From an uncultured Caulobacterales bacterium (GTDB taxonomy: Bacteria; Pseudomonadota; Alphaproteobacteria; Caulobacterales; Maricaulaceae), in NCBI GenBank assembly GCA_937924355.1, contig CALDSY010000011.1:1-45345 (forward strand): a DNA stretch of 45,345 nt, written 5' to 3'. Positions 8,676 to 16,945 of this stretch are shown piece after piece. Position 1 is the first letter of the stretch. Every line of letters starts with the position of its first letter. Both the position numbers and the translations under genes were made by a program. The notes under the pieces were generated by a model. The model was not told the DNA's origin. It saw nothing but the letters and a program-made list of their open reading frames with translations, and made no database searches.

Positions 8676-9671
8676 ATGTTCGCAAATGGCAAAAAGTATT
8701 TTGAATTAACCAGGTTTGGTAAAAACGATTTTTGGATCTGGATTGGGGGCGCCTGCCTGATCATCGCCGGATTCATAGTAGGTCAAACCATAGCGGGACT
8801 CTTTTTGCTAGGCAGCCTGTTCGCTAAAAACCCCAATGCAATGGAGACGATGTCGACGGACATGGAAGCAGCGAACACCGAACTCATGGCTATGATCGGC
8901 AGCAATCCGGTGCTCTACGGTATCATGTTGGCATCGTTCGCCGTGCCTTTGATTGCGACATTTATCGTCGTCTCAAAAATGCACAAACGATTTAGCCGGA
9001 CGGTATTGACTGCGGCAGAAAATTTTCGCTGGAAACGTCTATTTTTCGCAGCCGCCCTAACTCTCATCGTCGCCGGAGCTTTTTCTGCTCTCGGACATTA
9101 TTCTGGTGATTCACCCTTAAAGTTTACATACAACCCGCAAGCATTTCTGATTTTTGCTTTGATCAGCCTATTGCTAATCCCTATTCAAAGTGCTGCAGAA
9201 GAAATCGTCGTCCGAGGGTATTTCAACCAATGGCTGGGCCATTACCTTTCCAATAAGTGGATTGTCTTTGCTATAACCAGCGCCCTGTTTGCCTCTTTGC
9301 ACCTGGCTAACCCCGAAAGCCAATCCAGCGCCAATGATGGGCAGCTCGAACACTTTATGATTATGGGCAGTTATTTCCTATTTGGATTTATACTTTGTGC
9401 GATCGTTTATTTTGAAGGGGGTCTGGAAGCCGTTATTGGGATTCACGCCGCCAATAACTTATTTGCCGCGACCTTGGTAAATTATGAGGGATCCGTGTTA
9501 CCGACCCCATCTCTATTCTTGTCGGGAAAGCCAGATGGACAAGGAAGCCTTACGGCTATCATGATCTATATGGGCATTGTCGGGGCCGTGTTATTTTTCA
9601 CAAGACGCAAGCAACTCCCACAATTAGAAGCCCATCAGATTACCTCAATGCCTGACGTCCAGCGTCTGTAA
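8676..9671 (+). CDS. CPBP family intramembrane glutamic endopeptidase
   Basis: Integral membrane protease of the CAAX/bacteriocin-processing (Abi) type, 331 residues with about seven hydrophobic segments. The catalytic motif EExxxR is Glu175-Glu176...Arg180 (AEEIVVRGYF). The second motif is FASLH (His209), and the third is His257-x3-Asn261 (IHAANN). In bacteria such proteins process or protect against peptides, or act on membrane substrates; no peptide gene is adjacent, so the substrate is unknown. The last 32 bases overlap the end of the convergent small gene on the minus strand. Confidence 0.88.
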   Translation: MFANGKKYFELTRFGKNDFWIWIGGACLIIAGFIVGQTIAGLFLLGSLFAKNPNAMETMSTDMEAANTELMAMIGSNPVLYGIMLASFAVPLIATFIVVSKMHKRFSRTVLTAAENFRWKRLFFAAALTLIVAGAFSALGHYSGDSPLKFTYNPQAFLIFALISLLLIPIQSAAEEIVVRGYFNQWLGHYLSNKWIVFAITSALFASLHLANPESQSSANDGQLEHFMIMGSYFLFGFILCAIVYFEGGLEAVIGIHAANNLFAATLVNYEGSVLPTPSLFLSGKPDGQGSLTAIMIYMGIVGAVLFFTRRKQLPQLEAHQITSMPDVQRL

Positions 9672-9882
9672 GGCGGCAAACCAGCCAGTCCGGTTTCATT
9701 GGATTGGCGAACCAACGTTCGGCGTAACCGCGCTGAATGCATTTTCTGACAATCGATGTGGGGATCGTTTGCCCCGTTTCATCAAAGATAGGTAACTTGC
9801 CACCTGGCTGTCTCAGCCCCAAAGACAGGTATGCACGTTCGCCAGTCGACAAGACCGGCCTTGTACGAGTCTGTACAGACAT
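9640..9882 (-). CDS. small conserved-looking protein, winged-helix-like C-terminus
   Basis: A basic protein of about 80 residues that I do not recognise. The C-terminal half (RKCIQRGYAERWF...WLVCRLTDAGRQAL) has the helix, beta-wing and LTxAGR pattern seen at the end of many winged-helix domains, so nucleic-acid binding is possible. ATG 9882 is chosen because GGTGGA lies just before it; a TTG at 9954 would give 104 residues. Its 3' end overlaps the CPBP gene by 32 bases, and it is divergent from the 800-residue coiled-coil gene. Confidence 0.55.
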   Translation of the reverse strand: MSVQTRTRPVLSTGERAYLSLGLRQPGGKLPIFDETGQTIPTSIVRKCIQRGYAERWFANPMKPDWLVCRLTDAGRQALR

Positions 9883-9972
9883 ATAATCCACCATTTCACG
9901 CGAGGGTTGTTGTAATTTCGTCTTTTCCCATTCGCCCCAAAACTGTACACTCAAAGGAATGAGAATCCGTTA

Positions 9973-12375
9973 ATGGCGCTTCCCGCGTCAATCCAAGAGG
10001 TTAGCTTGTCAAAAATAAGAAATAAAATCAGCAGCATAGAAGCCGATGATGATGTGGTGTCACGAGCACTTGGATTGCGTCCTGTGACAGAAAGTGAACC
10101 GCTTAAGCCGGTCGCGCCCGCCGATGATCTCAAGATTTCTGAACCTTCAAAAAAGGAACCATCAACGGGTCCGATCAAGGACAGCAAGAAAGCCATTGAA
10201 AAGAAAGCCGTCGAAAAGAAAGCCGCCGAAAAGAAAAGCCCGGCCGACAGGAAATCTACACCGGCTTATGTTGAGAAAACGCCGGTCATCGAAAAGACGC
10301 CTGCTATCGCAACCCGGTCTCGGCATGACATGACTGTGAATGAAGAGTCGCGCTCGCTCCTATGGATTGCTATGGGGCTGGGTCTGGCCTGGCTTTTAGG
10401 GTCAATTCTCGCGACCATTTTTCTGTTTGGTGTCGACAAATTTGGTAGCTACTCTGCGGGGCAATGGGGCGGCCTGGCATTTTTCATCCTGTTTCCGCTC
10501 ATGCTCATCGCCGTAATTTACGCAGCGTTCAAAAAAATGTCGAGCATCACGCAACAGGCTTCGCGGCTGGAGGTGGCGGCCAATGAACTCATGCGTGTAG
10601 ACGAAACTGTTGTTCGCCGCGCCACAGAAATGTCCGGCGTTGTAAAACGAGAAATCGATACATTGAATTCAGGGATAGACACCGCGCTGACCCGCGCGTC
10701 TACCTTACAAAGCGTTCTTGAATCCGAGACCAAGAAACTTGGCGAAACCAGTCTCGATGTTGAAGATAAAACCCAGAGAATTACAGAGCGTTTGACGACC
10801 GAACGAGAAGCCCTGTTCAATATTTCGAACGCCTTTGATGAGCAGATGAAGTCGTTAAGTCAGTCTTTGGATTCCCATTCGGAAAACCTGGCCATGTCGA
10901 CCAAGACCGCAGAGCAAAAAATACAGGAGGCCCGGTTAAGCGTTGAAAACACGGCCTCCAAAATCAATCAAACCTCGGATCTGATCCGCAACAACACAAT
11001 GGAAGCCGCGACCACCCTCACCGGGAACCAAGACGAAATCTTGAAACTATCGGACCAGTTGAGGCAGCGCGCTGAAGAACTCGACACGATTTATCAAAAA
11101 CATGGTCAGGACCTAAATGCCATGATCGCGCAATTGCGTAACGAACAGGAAGTTTTGAGCCAATCGCTCGAAGAACGTCTGTCGAAAATGCGCGACGTCG
11201 CCTTGTCTGCCCAAGTGAGCGCAGAACGTTTAACGGAGGCCAGCGAAGCAGGCCGGCAAACTGTCATGTCTTTATCTGAAGCGGCTCAATTATCAGAGAG
11301 CTCTATCAAAACCCGATTTGCTGAGATGGAAGAGGTCGTAAAGTTTTCCAATCAGCGAGCCGAAAGTATCAGTGAAAAAGCGGCGCGGCGGGTTCAAGAC
11401 AGCCTATCTCAGACCCGCAAGGAAATTGCCCGGATCGAAATGGATATGTTAAACCTGCAGGAGAAGCTCTCTTCGGTCTCAGACGGGACGGCCTCAAAGC
11501 TTAGCATCAATGAAATGGATAATGCCAGCGAAGAACCCCCTGTCCAGGATGAGGAGTTGGCCGCTGAAATTCCACCGAAGAAGAAAAAGGGTGCCCTGAA
11601 TTTTGTGCCTTTAGATGTGGATGATGATCCTCAAACGCAGGATTTCTTTAGCATGGAAACACCTTCAGAAACATCGTCTTTGTCGGGTGGATTGCGCCCT
11701 GCTCCGAAACAAGAAGAGAGTTTCCTGGTTGAACCTAAGCCTGTACAAGACAGTTTGGACGGCCACGATATGGATCAAGGAGCTTTGGACCTGACCATAG
11801 AGAACGGCCTCATGAAGCCGGCGACCAACATCCCCGCCGAGCCAGAATCGATTGTGTCAAACGAGACATCCATACGCCGGGCTGCCGGTCAGGAAAACGT
11901 TTCCAGATCATGGTGGAAAAACCTGTTTGGACGCACGGAAGACGGCGAGCCGAATACGATGGTGAAACCTATCGCCGCAGTAACGGCCGCGACGGCTGCC
12001 CTCGCTGTACCTGCCACGGCCGCCCTGGGTAACCAGCAGGCCAACGATACATTTCTGAGGGTCTTGTCTAGTCAGGGGCTATCGCCCAATGCCATTGTCG
12101 ACAATGGCTGTATAGTCGAGGCCGTCCAAAACCGCATGTTTAAAGGCACAAAGCAAATGTCCATCGGGGTTGCAGACCGGCTTGGCGAACCTATCCGTCT
12201 ATTTTCCGGCTTGCTCGAAAACGACCCGAACATGAAAGACCAGGCTGTGGATTTTGCGGTCGCATTTCATCATAGCCTTACGCCCATAGCAGGCGACCAA
12301 GAGGCTTTAATGAACCGGTTTGGAACTGAAAATGGTCGTCTCTTCTTAATGTGTGATGCGGCGCTAAATGGCTAA
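9973..12375 (+). CDS. large membrane-anchored coiled-coil protein, TipN-like architecture
   Basis: An 800-residue protein with no enzymatic motif. Order: a charged N-terminal region (1-125) with Lys/Ala/Glu repeats of the EKKA type at about 72-90 and Pro-rich EKTP repeats near 101-110; two transmembrane helices at about 129-152 and 167-185 with a short loop; a long coiled coil (about 190-505) with a heptad-like pattern; a disordered acidic linker; and a compact C-terminal domain (about 690-800). Two membrane helices followed by a large cytoplasmic coiled coil is the architecture of the Caulobacter polarity factor TipN. Identity is not proven, since the coiled coil alone is not diagnostic. It stands alone, divergent from the small gene at 9640 and convergent with the Mla operon. 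Confidence 0.85.
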   Translation: MALPASIQEVSLSKIRNKISSIEADDDVVSRALGLRPVTESEPLKPVAPADDLKISEPSKKEPSTGPIKDSKKAIEKKAVEKKAAEKKSPADRKSTPAYVEKTPVIEKTPAIATRSRHDMTVNEESRSLLWIAMGLGLAWLLGSILATIFLFGVDKFGSYSAGQWGGLAFFILFPLMLIAVIYAAFKKMSSITQQASRLEVAANELMRVDETVVRRATEMSGVVKREIDTLNSGIDTALTRASTLQSVLESETKKLGETSLDVEDKTQRITERLTTEREALFNISNAFDEQMKSLSQSLDSHSENLAMSTKTAEQKIQEARLSVENTASKINQTSDLIRNNTMEAATTLTGNQDEILKLSDQLRQRAEELDTIYQKHGQDLNAMIAQLRNEQEVLSQSLEERLSKMRDVALSAQVSAERLTEASEAGRQTVMSLSEAAQLSESSIKTRFAEMEEVVKFSNQRAESISEKAARRVQDSLSQTRKEIARIEMDMLNLQEKLSSVSDGTASKLSINEMDNASEEPPVQDEELAAEIPPKKKKGALNFVPLDVDDDPQTQDFFSMETPSETSSLSGGLRPAPKQEESFLVEPKPVQDSLDGHDMDQGALDLTIENGLMKPATNIPAEPESIVSNETSIRRAAGQENVSRSWWKNLFGRTEDGEPNTMVKPIAAVTAATAALAVPATAALGNQQANDTFLRVLSSQGLSPNAIVDNGCIVEAVQNRMFKGTKQMSIGVADRLGEPIRLFSGLLENDPNMKDQAVDFAVAFHHSLTPIAGDQEALMNRFGTENGRLFLMCDAALNG

Positions 12376-12379
12376 CTAA

Positions 12380-12997
12380 TTAGCTTTTGGTCAAACTGAA
12401 GCTTGTGATCCAATCCGACATCTTTGAAAGTGTGTCATTGTTCGCAGCATTCATGGCGGAAACAATCTGAGATACATTAATGCCACTGGATCTCTGTGTT
12501 GTGGTAAACTGCTTCGTTCCCAACAAATCGCGAGAGCCGGATTTGGCGAAACTCGCCGTATAGGCCACGATAATCATCGGCGCCGCCTCTGACCCATTGT
12601 CAAAGCGCGCCTCGAAATTATCAATATTAATGTGGACACGGTAATCCGCCTTGGAACCGACCCGAGGGATTATCCCAGTCACTTCCGGTTTGGACGCCAG
12701 TATATCCAGCATGGATTTTTGAACCAGTTTCGGCAATGAGTCCGCCCATTCCGCGCCGCCTGCGACAGCCATACGATTAGCATCCGGCGAAACTACGATA
12801 CGGCGCGTCGCTACGAGCCTGTCAGCAGAGGGTGTTTCAATCCTAACGATCGGCGCACGGGCATTAAACCCGGCCTTTTGAATATTAGACGTCAGTCGAT
12901 AAATTGAATTGGCCGGATCAGGCTCTGGTAGAACATTGAAACATCCACTCAGCCCTAACGCGCTTGTTACGGCGATAATTTTAGCAATCTTGATCAT
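12380..12997 (-). CDS. ABC-type transport auxiliary lipoprotein (PqiC/Mce-associated)
   Basis: A 205-residue lipoprotein with a short signal peptide and lipobox LSGC (Cys19). The mature domain begins with an IYRLT strand and contains PIVRIETPSADRLVATRRIVV and AEWADSLPKLVQKSMLDIL, characteristic of the ABC-type transport auxiliary lipoprotein family (PqiC-like). Such proteins sit at the outer membrane and dock with MCE-domain proteins. The start overlaps the MCE gene stop by 4 bases (ATGA), and this is the last gene of the operon at 12380-15908. Asp is absent at position +2 (Cys-Phe-Asn), so sorting to the outer membrane is expected. Confidence 0.85.
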   Translation of the reverse strand: MIKIAKIIAVTSALGLSGCFNVLPEPDPANSIYRLTSNIQKAGFNARAPIVRIETPSADRLVATRRIVVSPDANRMAVAGGAEWADSLPKLVQKSMLDILASKPEVTGIIPRVGSKADYRVHINIDNFEARFDNGSEAAPMIIVAYTASFAKSGSRDLLGTKQFTTTQRSSGINVSQIVSAMNAANNDTLSKMSDWITSFSLTKS

Positions 12998-13959
12998 TGA
13001 GGTAACTCCATAACCTCGCTCTCGCCGCCCACAAGGAACTGCGCTGGGTTGCGTTCAAGCTGATCTGCAATTTCATTTAAGGTAATCATGAGTTCCCTCA
13101 ACGCATCTGTTGTTTCTTCCAGATTGTTTAAGCCGGAATTTGACAGACGATTAACTGCGTCGCGAACATCATTTGCTGTCACAGATCCGGTTTCAGCCAG
13201 TTCAGAGAAATCTTTCAACGTTTCGTTGGTTGTTTCAAGTACAGTGTTCAGTCGCTGAACGGCGGGACTAAACTCATTATTGACCACCGCTTTGATGGCC
13301 TCGGAAGTCTCCGTGACCGATTTAGCCGTTGCAGAGGTATCGCGTCCGGCCTGCGCCCATGACTTCAATGCGTCTTCCACCAGTTTCATGTCGAGATCGG
13401 CATCTTCGAAGTTACTCGACATGGCATTCAGATTGGACAGGATAACCTTGAAATCATTAATGGCGTCTTCGCTCATCAAAGCATTCACCCGGCGGATGGC
13501 AAGTGATGTGCCATCAATGATGTTCCCGCCCCCTTCAATAATCGTATCGAATTGACTTCCCAATCCTTTAATATTTTCAATTTCAGGGACCAACCGCGCC
13601 GCCGATGCCGTGCCCGGATTAATTTGTATATAGTTGAGCCCCGTCAAACCGAGGGGCTCCAGCTGCGCAAAACCGTCTTTGAATATCGGGGCCCCATCAA
13701 TGACCCGAACTGTCACAAACACCAAATTCGGATCGACAGAATCAAATCGCAATCGATGAACTTCTCCGACGTTTAGTCCATTCAAACGCACCTCACTCCC
13801 CTTTGATAGCCCGCGAACAGGCCCGGTGAACTCGATTTGCACTTCATCATAAGCTTGATCAAATTGACGGCCGGCCATCCAGCTTACAAAGAAAATCCCT
13901 GCAGCCAAAGCCAGCAGAACGAATGTTCCGATCAATGCATAATGTGCCTTGTTTTCCAT
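12994..13959 (-). CDS. mlaD: MlaD family MCE-domain lipid-binding protein
   Basis: Periplasmic, inner-membrane-anchored substrate-binding subunit of an Mla/Mce phospholipid transporter. One transmembrane helix at about 8-28, then an MCE domain (about 38-118) with VQIEFTGPVRGLSKGSEVRLNGLNVGEV and the hydrophobic PLGLTGLNYIQI segment. A long predicted-helical tail of ~190 residues follows, with NLNAMSSN and RLNTVLETTNETL repeats, longer than E. coli MlaD (183 residues) and like the Mce proteins of rhizobia. Its ATG directly follows the ATPase stop and its end overlaps the lipoprotein start by 4 bases. Confidence 0.9.
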   Translation of the reverse strand: MENKAHYALIGTFVLLALAAGIFFVSWMAGRQFDQAYDEVQIEFTGPVRGLSKGSEVRLNGLNVGEVHRLRFDSVDPNLVFVTVRVIDGAPIFKDGFAQLEPLGLTGLNYIQINPGTASAARLVPEIENIKGLGSQFDTIIEGGGNIIDGTSLAIRRVNALMSEDAINDFKVILSNLNAMSSNFEDADLDMKLVEDALKSWAQAGRDTSATAKSVTETSEAIKAVVNNEFSPAVQRLNTVLETTNETLKDFSELAETGSVTANDVRDAVNRLSNSGLNNLEETTDALRELMITLNEIADQLERNPAQFLVGGESEVMELPQ

Positions 13960-14754
13960 CTAGTTGGCTCCAGCCCCATCTCCGGCATTCAATGCAGCCC
14001 TCGCGCGCGGACCTCCGAAATACTCCTGAATCCACGCGTGCGGATGTTTCATAACATTAGGGAGTGTGTCGGTTATCGCAATATGTTTGTCAACGAGGAC
14101 CGACACGCGGTCGCAAATTGTGAACAAAGAATCCAAATCATGTGTGATCATCAAAATAGTCAGTCCCATGGCCTCACGCAAATCCAAAATCAGCTTATCA
14201 AAGGCGGAGGCTCCGATGGGATCCAAACCTGCCGTGGGTTCATCTAGAAATAACAGCTTGGGATCTAGGGCCAGCGCCCTAGCCAACCCTGCTCGCTTGC
14301 GCATGCCTCCTGAAAGGTCAGAAGGATATAAAGTTGCTGCGTGCGTTGGCAGACCAACCATATGAATTTTCATATCGGCCAGTTCCCGCATCAACGCCGC
14401 AGGTAGGTCCGTGTGCTCTTGCAAAGGGATCATGATATTTTGGCGCACGGTCATAGAAGAAAACAGAGCGCCGCCCTGAAACAAAACACCCATAATATTG
14501 TTCAGAGACTGCCGCTCTTTCGTGCTAAGCCCGGTACGGTTTTGGCCAAAGTAAAACACATCGCCGCCGTCCGGTTCTTTCAATCCCAAAAGCGTATTCA
14601 TCAAGACTGTCTTGCCGCTCCCCGATCCACCCACGAGCCCCAATATCTCCCCGCCTCGTACCTGAAAATCTAGGCTTTCATGGACCACATTATCCCCAAA
14701 CTGAGACCTCAGGTTTTTAACCTCAACAGGGGGTTTGGAAAAATCGATCCCCAT
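13960..14754 (-). CDS. mlaF: ABC transporter ATP-binding protein, MlaF type
   Basis: ATPase of the lipid transporter, 264 residues. Walker A GGSGSGKT at 42-49, Q-loop in LFQGGALF, signature LSGGMRKRAGLARAL, Walker B LLFLDEPTAGLD, and H-loop MITHDLDS. GGMRKR instead of GGQxQR is characteristic of the Mla/Ttg2 ATPases. The open frame runs further upstream inside the permease gene, but ATG 14754 is chosen: it overlaps the permease stop by one base (TAATG) and gives the normal family N-terminus. The next gene (mlaD) follows with no spacing. Confidence 0.93.
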   Translation of the reverse strand: MGIDFSKPPVEVKNLRSQFGDNVVHESLDFQVRGGEILGLVGGSGSGKTVLMNTLLGLKEPDGGDVFYFGQNRTGLSTKERQSLNNIMGVLFQGGALFSSMTVRQNIMIPLQEHTDLPAALMRELADMKIHMVGLPTHAATLYPSDLSGGMRKRAGLARALALDPKLLFLDEPTAGLDPIGASAFDKLILDLREAMGLTILMITHDLDSLFTICDRVSVLVDKHIAITDTLPNVMKHPHAWIQEYFGGPRARAALNAGDGAGAN

Positions 14755-15908
14755 TACACACCTATCTGATAGAAGAAAACGGCAAATAGAGCGTCGACAA
14801 AAATAACGGCGAACAGAGCTTGCACAACACTCTGTGTCGTCCGCTTCCCTAACGACTCCACGCTCCCCGTAACAGCTAGGCCTTGGCGGCATCCTATGAC
14901 AGCAATGATCAGGCCGAACACAGGTGCTTTGGACATACCAACCCAGAAATGCTCTAACGTGACCATCTCCGAAAATCTTTCCATGAAGAAACGAGGCGAT
15001 ATGCCCTCCACCGCAATCCAGGTCACGATAACTCCGCCCAAAATACCAGAAATCATGGCGAGAAATGTCAGGATGGGCGCTGAAATAATACAGGCCAAAG
15101 CCCTAGGAATGACTAAAGTTTCATATCTGTCCATACCGATCACTTGCATGGCATCAATTTCCTGACGCATTTTCATAGCCCCGATTTGTGCTGTAAAAGC
15201 GGAATCAGATCGGCCGGCAAGTATTACCGCCATAACAACAACAGCAAATTCCCGTAACACCGCAAATCCAACCAGTTCCGGCATCATGAATTGGAGGTTG
15301 TTTGCAGCCAACATATTGGCCCCCATATAGGCGATGACAGCGCCAATAAAGAAGCTGAGGGTCATGATAATTGGAGCGGCGTTCAGTCCGACATCCTCGA
15401 TATGCGCGACAACAGATTTCCATCTGATTTTATGCGGCGTGAACATTTGGCGTATCATCACGACCATAAACACGCCCAAAAACACGAGATTATCAAAGGT
15501 TTCCTTTACAAAGCTCTCAGAGGCTTCGCCCATGCGCACCAATACATCAAACCATTGGCGCACTTCCTGAGGCGCCCGCCCCATTGAGGCGTCCGCCGCT
15601 TCCCGCATCAGAATTTTCTGACCCGAACTATTCCCCGTAAGGTGAAAAGGATAGCATTCTTCGGGTGTACATCGAATGGCCCGGGCCAAGATATAAGCGC
15701 CCGCAGTGTCCAGATCGGTCAAACCTTCGAAATTATAGGACACATCCTCATAGTCTTGGATATTGAGATCTTTCTCCAGACGGGCGTCCAATGCTTTGAT
15801 GGTTGCAAGTGTCCAGGGGCCCCGGGCGGTCAGGTATAGCCGGCGATCCTCAACACGCAGCTGAAAATCCGGACGAGTTATGGAATCTGTTATTGCCTCG
15901 GCGCTCAT
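14754..15908 (-). CDS. mlaE: MlaE-type ABC permease with N-terminal STAS domain
   Basis: Membrane permease of the Mla/Mce system, 384 residues, more than 100 longer than E. coli MlaE (260) because an MlaB-like STAS domain is fused to the N-terminus (about 1-105, FEGLTDLDTAGAYILARAI). The permease part has about five membrane segments and the MlaE hallmarks LAGRSDSAFTAQIGAMKMRQEIDAMQ and PRALACIISAP. Such STAS-MlaE fusions are usual in alphaproteobacteria and explain the absence of a separate mlaB. ATG 15908 is preferred over an in-frame TTG at 15944. It heads a four-gene operon and is divergent from the dipeptide epimerase. Confidence 0.9.
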   Translation of the reverse strand: MSAEAITDSITRPDFQLRVEDRRLYLTARGPWTLATIKALDARLEKDLNIQDYEDVSYNFEGLTDLDTAGAYILARAIRCTPEECYPFHLTGNSSGQKILMREAADASMGRAPQEVRQWFDVLVRMGEASESFVKETFDNLVFLGVFMVVMIRQMFTPHKIRWKSVVAHIEDVGLNAAPIIMTLSFFIGAVIAYMGANMLAANNLQFMMPELVGFAVLREFAVVVMAVILAGRSDSAFTAQIGAMKMRQEIDAMQVIGMDRYETLVIPRALACIISAPILTFLAMISGILGGVIVTWIAVEGISPRFFMERFSEMVTLEHFWVGMSKAPVFGLIIAVIGCRQGLAVTGSVESLGKRTTQSVVQALFAVIFVDALFAVFFYQIGV

Positions 15909-15958
15909 ACAGCATAAGGTTAGTTTGATATAAGGCCGGGTCAAGTCAGGAGTAGAGT

Positions 15959-16942
15959 TTGCGCCGTCTAATACATGAAATTGTATCCTGGCCCGCCAAA
16001 GGCGAATTTCGGATATCTCGAAGTGCGCTGACCGAATTTGTTGTGGTTCAGCTCTTCATCACACAAAACGGCTTTACGGGACGGGCCGAATGCCGGCCCT
16101 ATGCAAGGTATGGCGAGACAGCCCAAAGCGTGATCGCGCAAATAGAGCGTGTCAAAGGGGATATTGAACAAGGCCTATCCCGGATCGATATCCAGACCCG
16201 TATGCCGCCGGGCGCGGCCCGCAACGCTATAGACTGTGCCCTTTGGGATCTGGAAGCCAAGACAATGGATAAACCTGTTTGGACCTTAGGCGGTTTCCCT
16301 AAGCCCCGTTCGCGCGAAACCGCTTTTACCCTCTCCATCGATAGCCCGAAAAACATGGCCTGCGCCGCGCGATCCGCCAAAGACCACAAATTTTTGAAAA
16401 TGAAAATTGGCCGCGAAGGAGGTCTGGACGCCGTTCAAGCCGTTTTGGCAGCCCGGTCAGATGCAAGCTTGATTGTCGATGCCAATGAGGCGCTGAAACC
16501 TGAGGCCCTAGGAAACATGCAAGGCCTCAAACATGTGGAGCGTATTTCGCTGATTGAACAACCCTTTTCCAGTCATCTGGACTTTCCGGGTATGTTTGAC
16601 AGCCTAAGCCCTGTCATATGCGCAGATGAAAGCCTTCATACATCGGAAGATCTGCCGCGTTTATGGGAGACAGGCTATCGGGCTGTTAATGTCAAGCTTG
16701 ATAAAACGGGCGGCTTGACCGAAGCGTTGAAACTTATGCGAACCGCGAAATCCATGGGCTTCCAAATCATGGCCGGCTGTATGGTCGGATCATCTCTCGC
16801 CATGGCGCCTATGGTCTTGCTGGAGAGCTTCGCCGATTACATCGATCTGGACGGGCCGCTCTTGCTCAATGACGATTTTGACCCGCCCCTAAAATATAAA
16901 GGCGGGAAAGTATTCCCGCCTTCGAAAGATTTATGGGGGTAG
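15959..16942 (+). CDS. dipeptide epimerase (L-Ala-D/L-Glu epimerase), enolase superfamily
   Basis: Probably epimerises L-Ala-D-Glu released from murein to L-Ala-L-Glu during peptidoglycan recycling. The 327 residues carry the full set: Lys147-x-Lys149 (KMKIG), metal ligands Asp174 (VDAN), Glu200 (IEQPF) and Asp223 (ADES), the second catalytic Lys246 (NVKLDK), and the Asp296-x-Asp298 motif that binds the dipeptide amino group. Lysine positions agree closely with E. coli YcjG. The TTG start is supported by AGGAG six bases before it. NagZ, another recycling enzyme, is encoded at 34.7 kb. The terminator of the opposite gene lies inside its 3' end. Confidence 0.88.
   Translation: MRRLIHEIVSWPAKGEFRISRSALTEFVVVQLFITQNGFTGRAECRPYARYGETAQSVIAQIERVKGDIEQGLSRIDIQTRMPPGAARNAIDCALWDLEAKTMDKPVWTLGGFPKPRSRETAFTLSIDSPKNMACAARSAKDHKFLKMKIGREGGLDAVQAVLAARSDASLIVDANEALKPEALGNMQGLKHVERISLIEQPFSSHLDFPGMFDSLSPVICADESLHTSEDLPRLWETGYRAVNVKLDKTGGLTEALKLMRTAKSMGFQIMAGCMVGSSLAMAPMVLLESFADYIDLDGPLLLNDDFDPPLKYKGGKVFPPSKDLWG
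16889..16922 (-). terminator. intrinsic terminator of the sodium symporter gene, inside the epimerase coding sequence
   Basis: A perfect 10-base-pair stem (AAGGCGGGAA with TTCCCGCCTT, loop of 4) at 16899-16922 is followed on the minus strand by TATATTTT. It lies 23 bases beyond the symporter stop. The same bases encode GGKVFPP of the convergent epimerase. Confidence 0.7.
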
Positions 16943-16945
16943 GAT

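Noticed and set aside
12367-12385. Small GCTAA/TTAGC hairpin between the coiled-coil gene and the Mla operon
   Set aside because: The stem is only 5 AT-rich pairs with a short T run; too weak to call a terminator.
14755-14892. 46-codon N-terminal extension of the MlaF frame
   Set aside because: It is out-of-frame sequence of the permease gene; the ATG at 14754 overlapping the permease stop gives the normal ATPase start.
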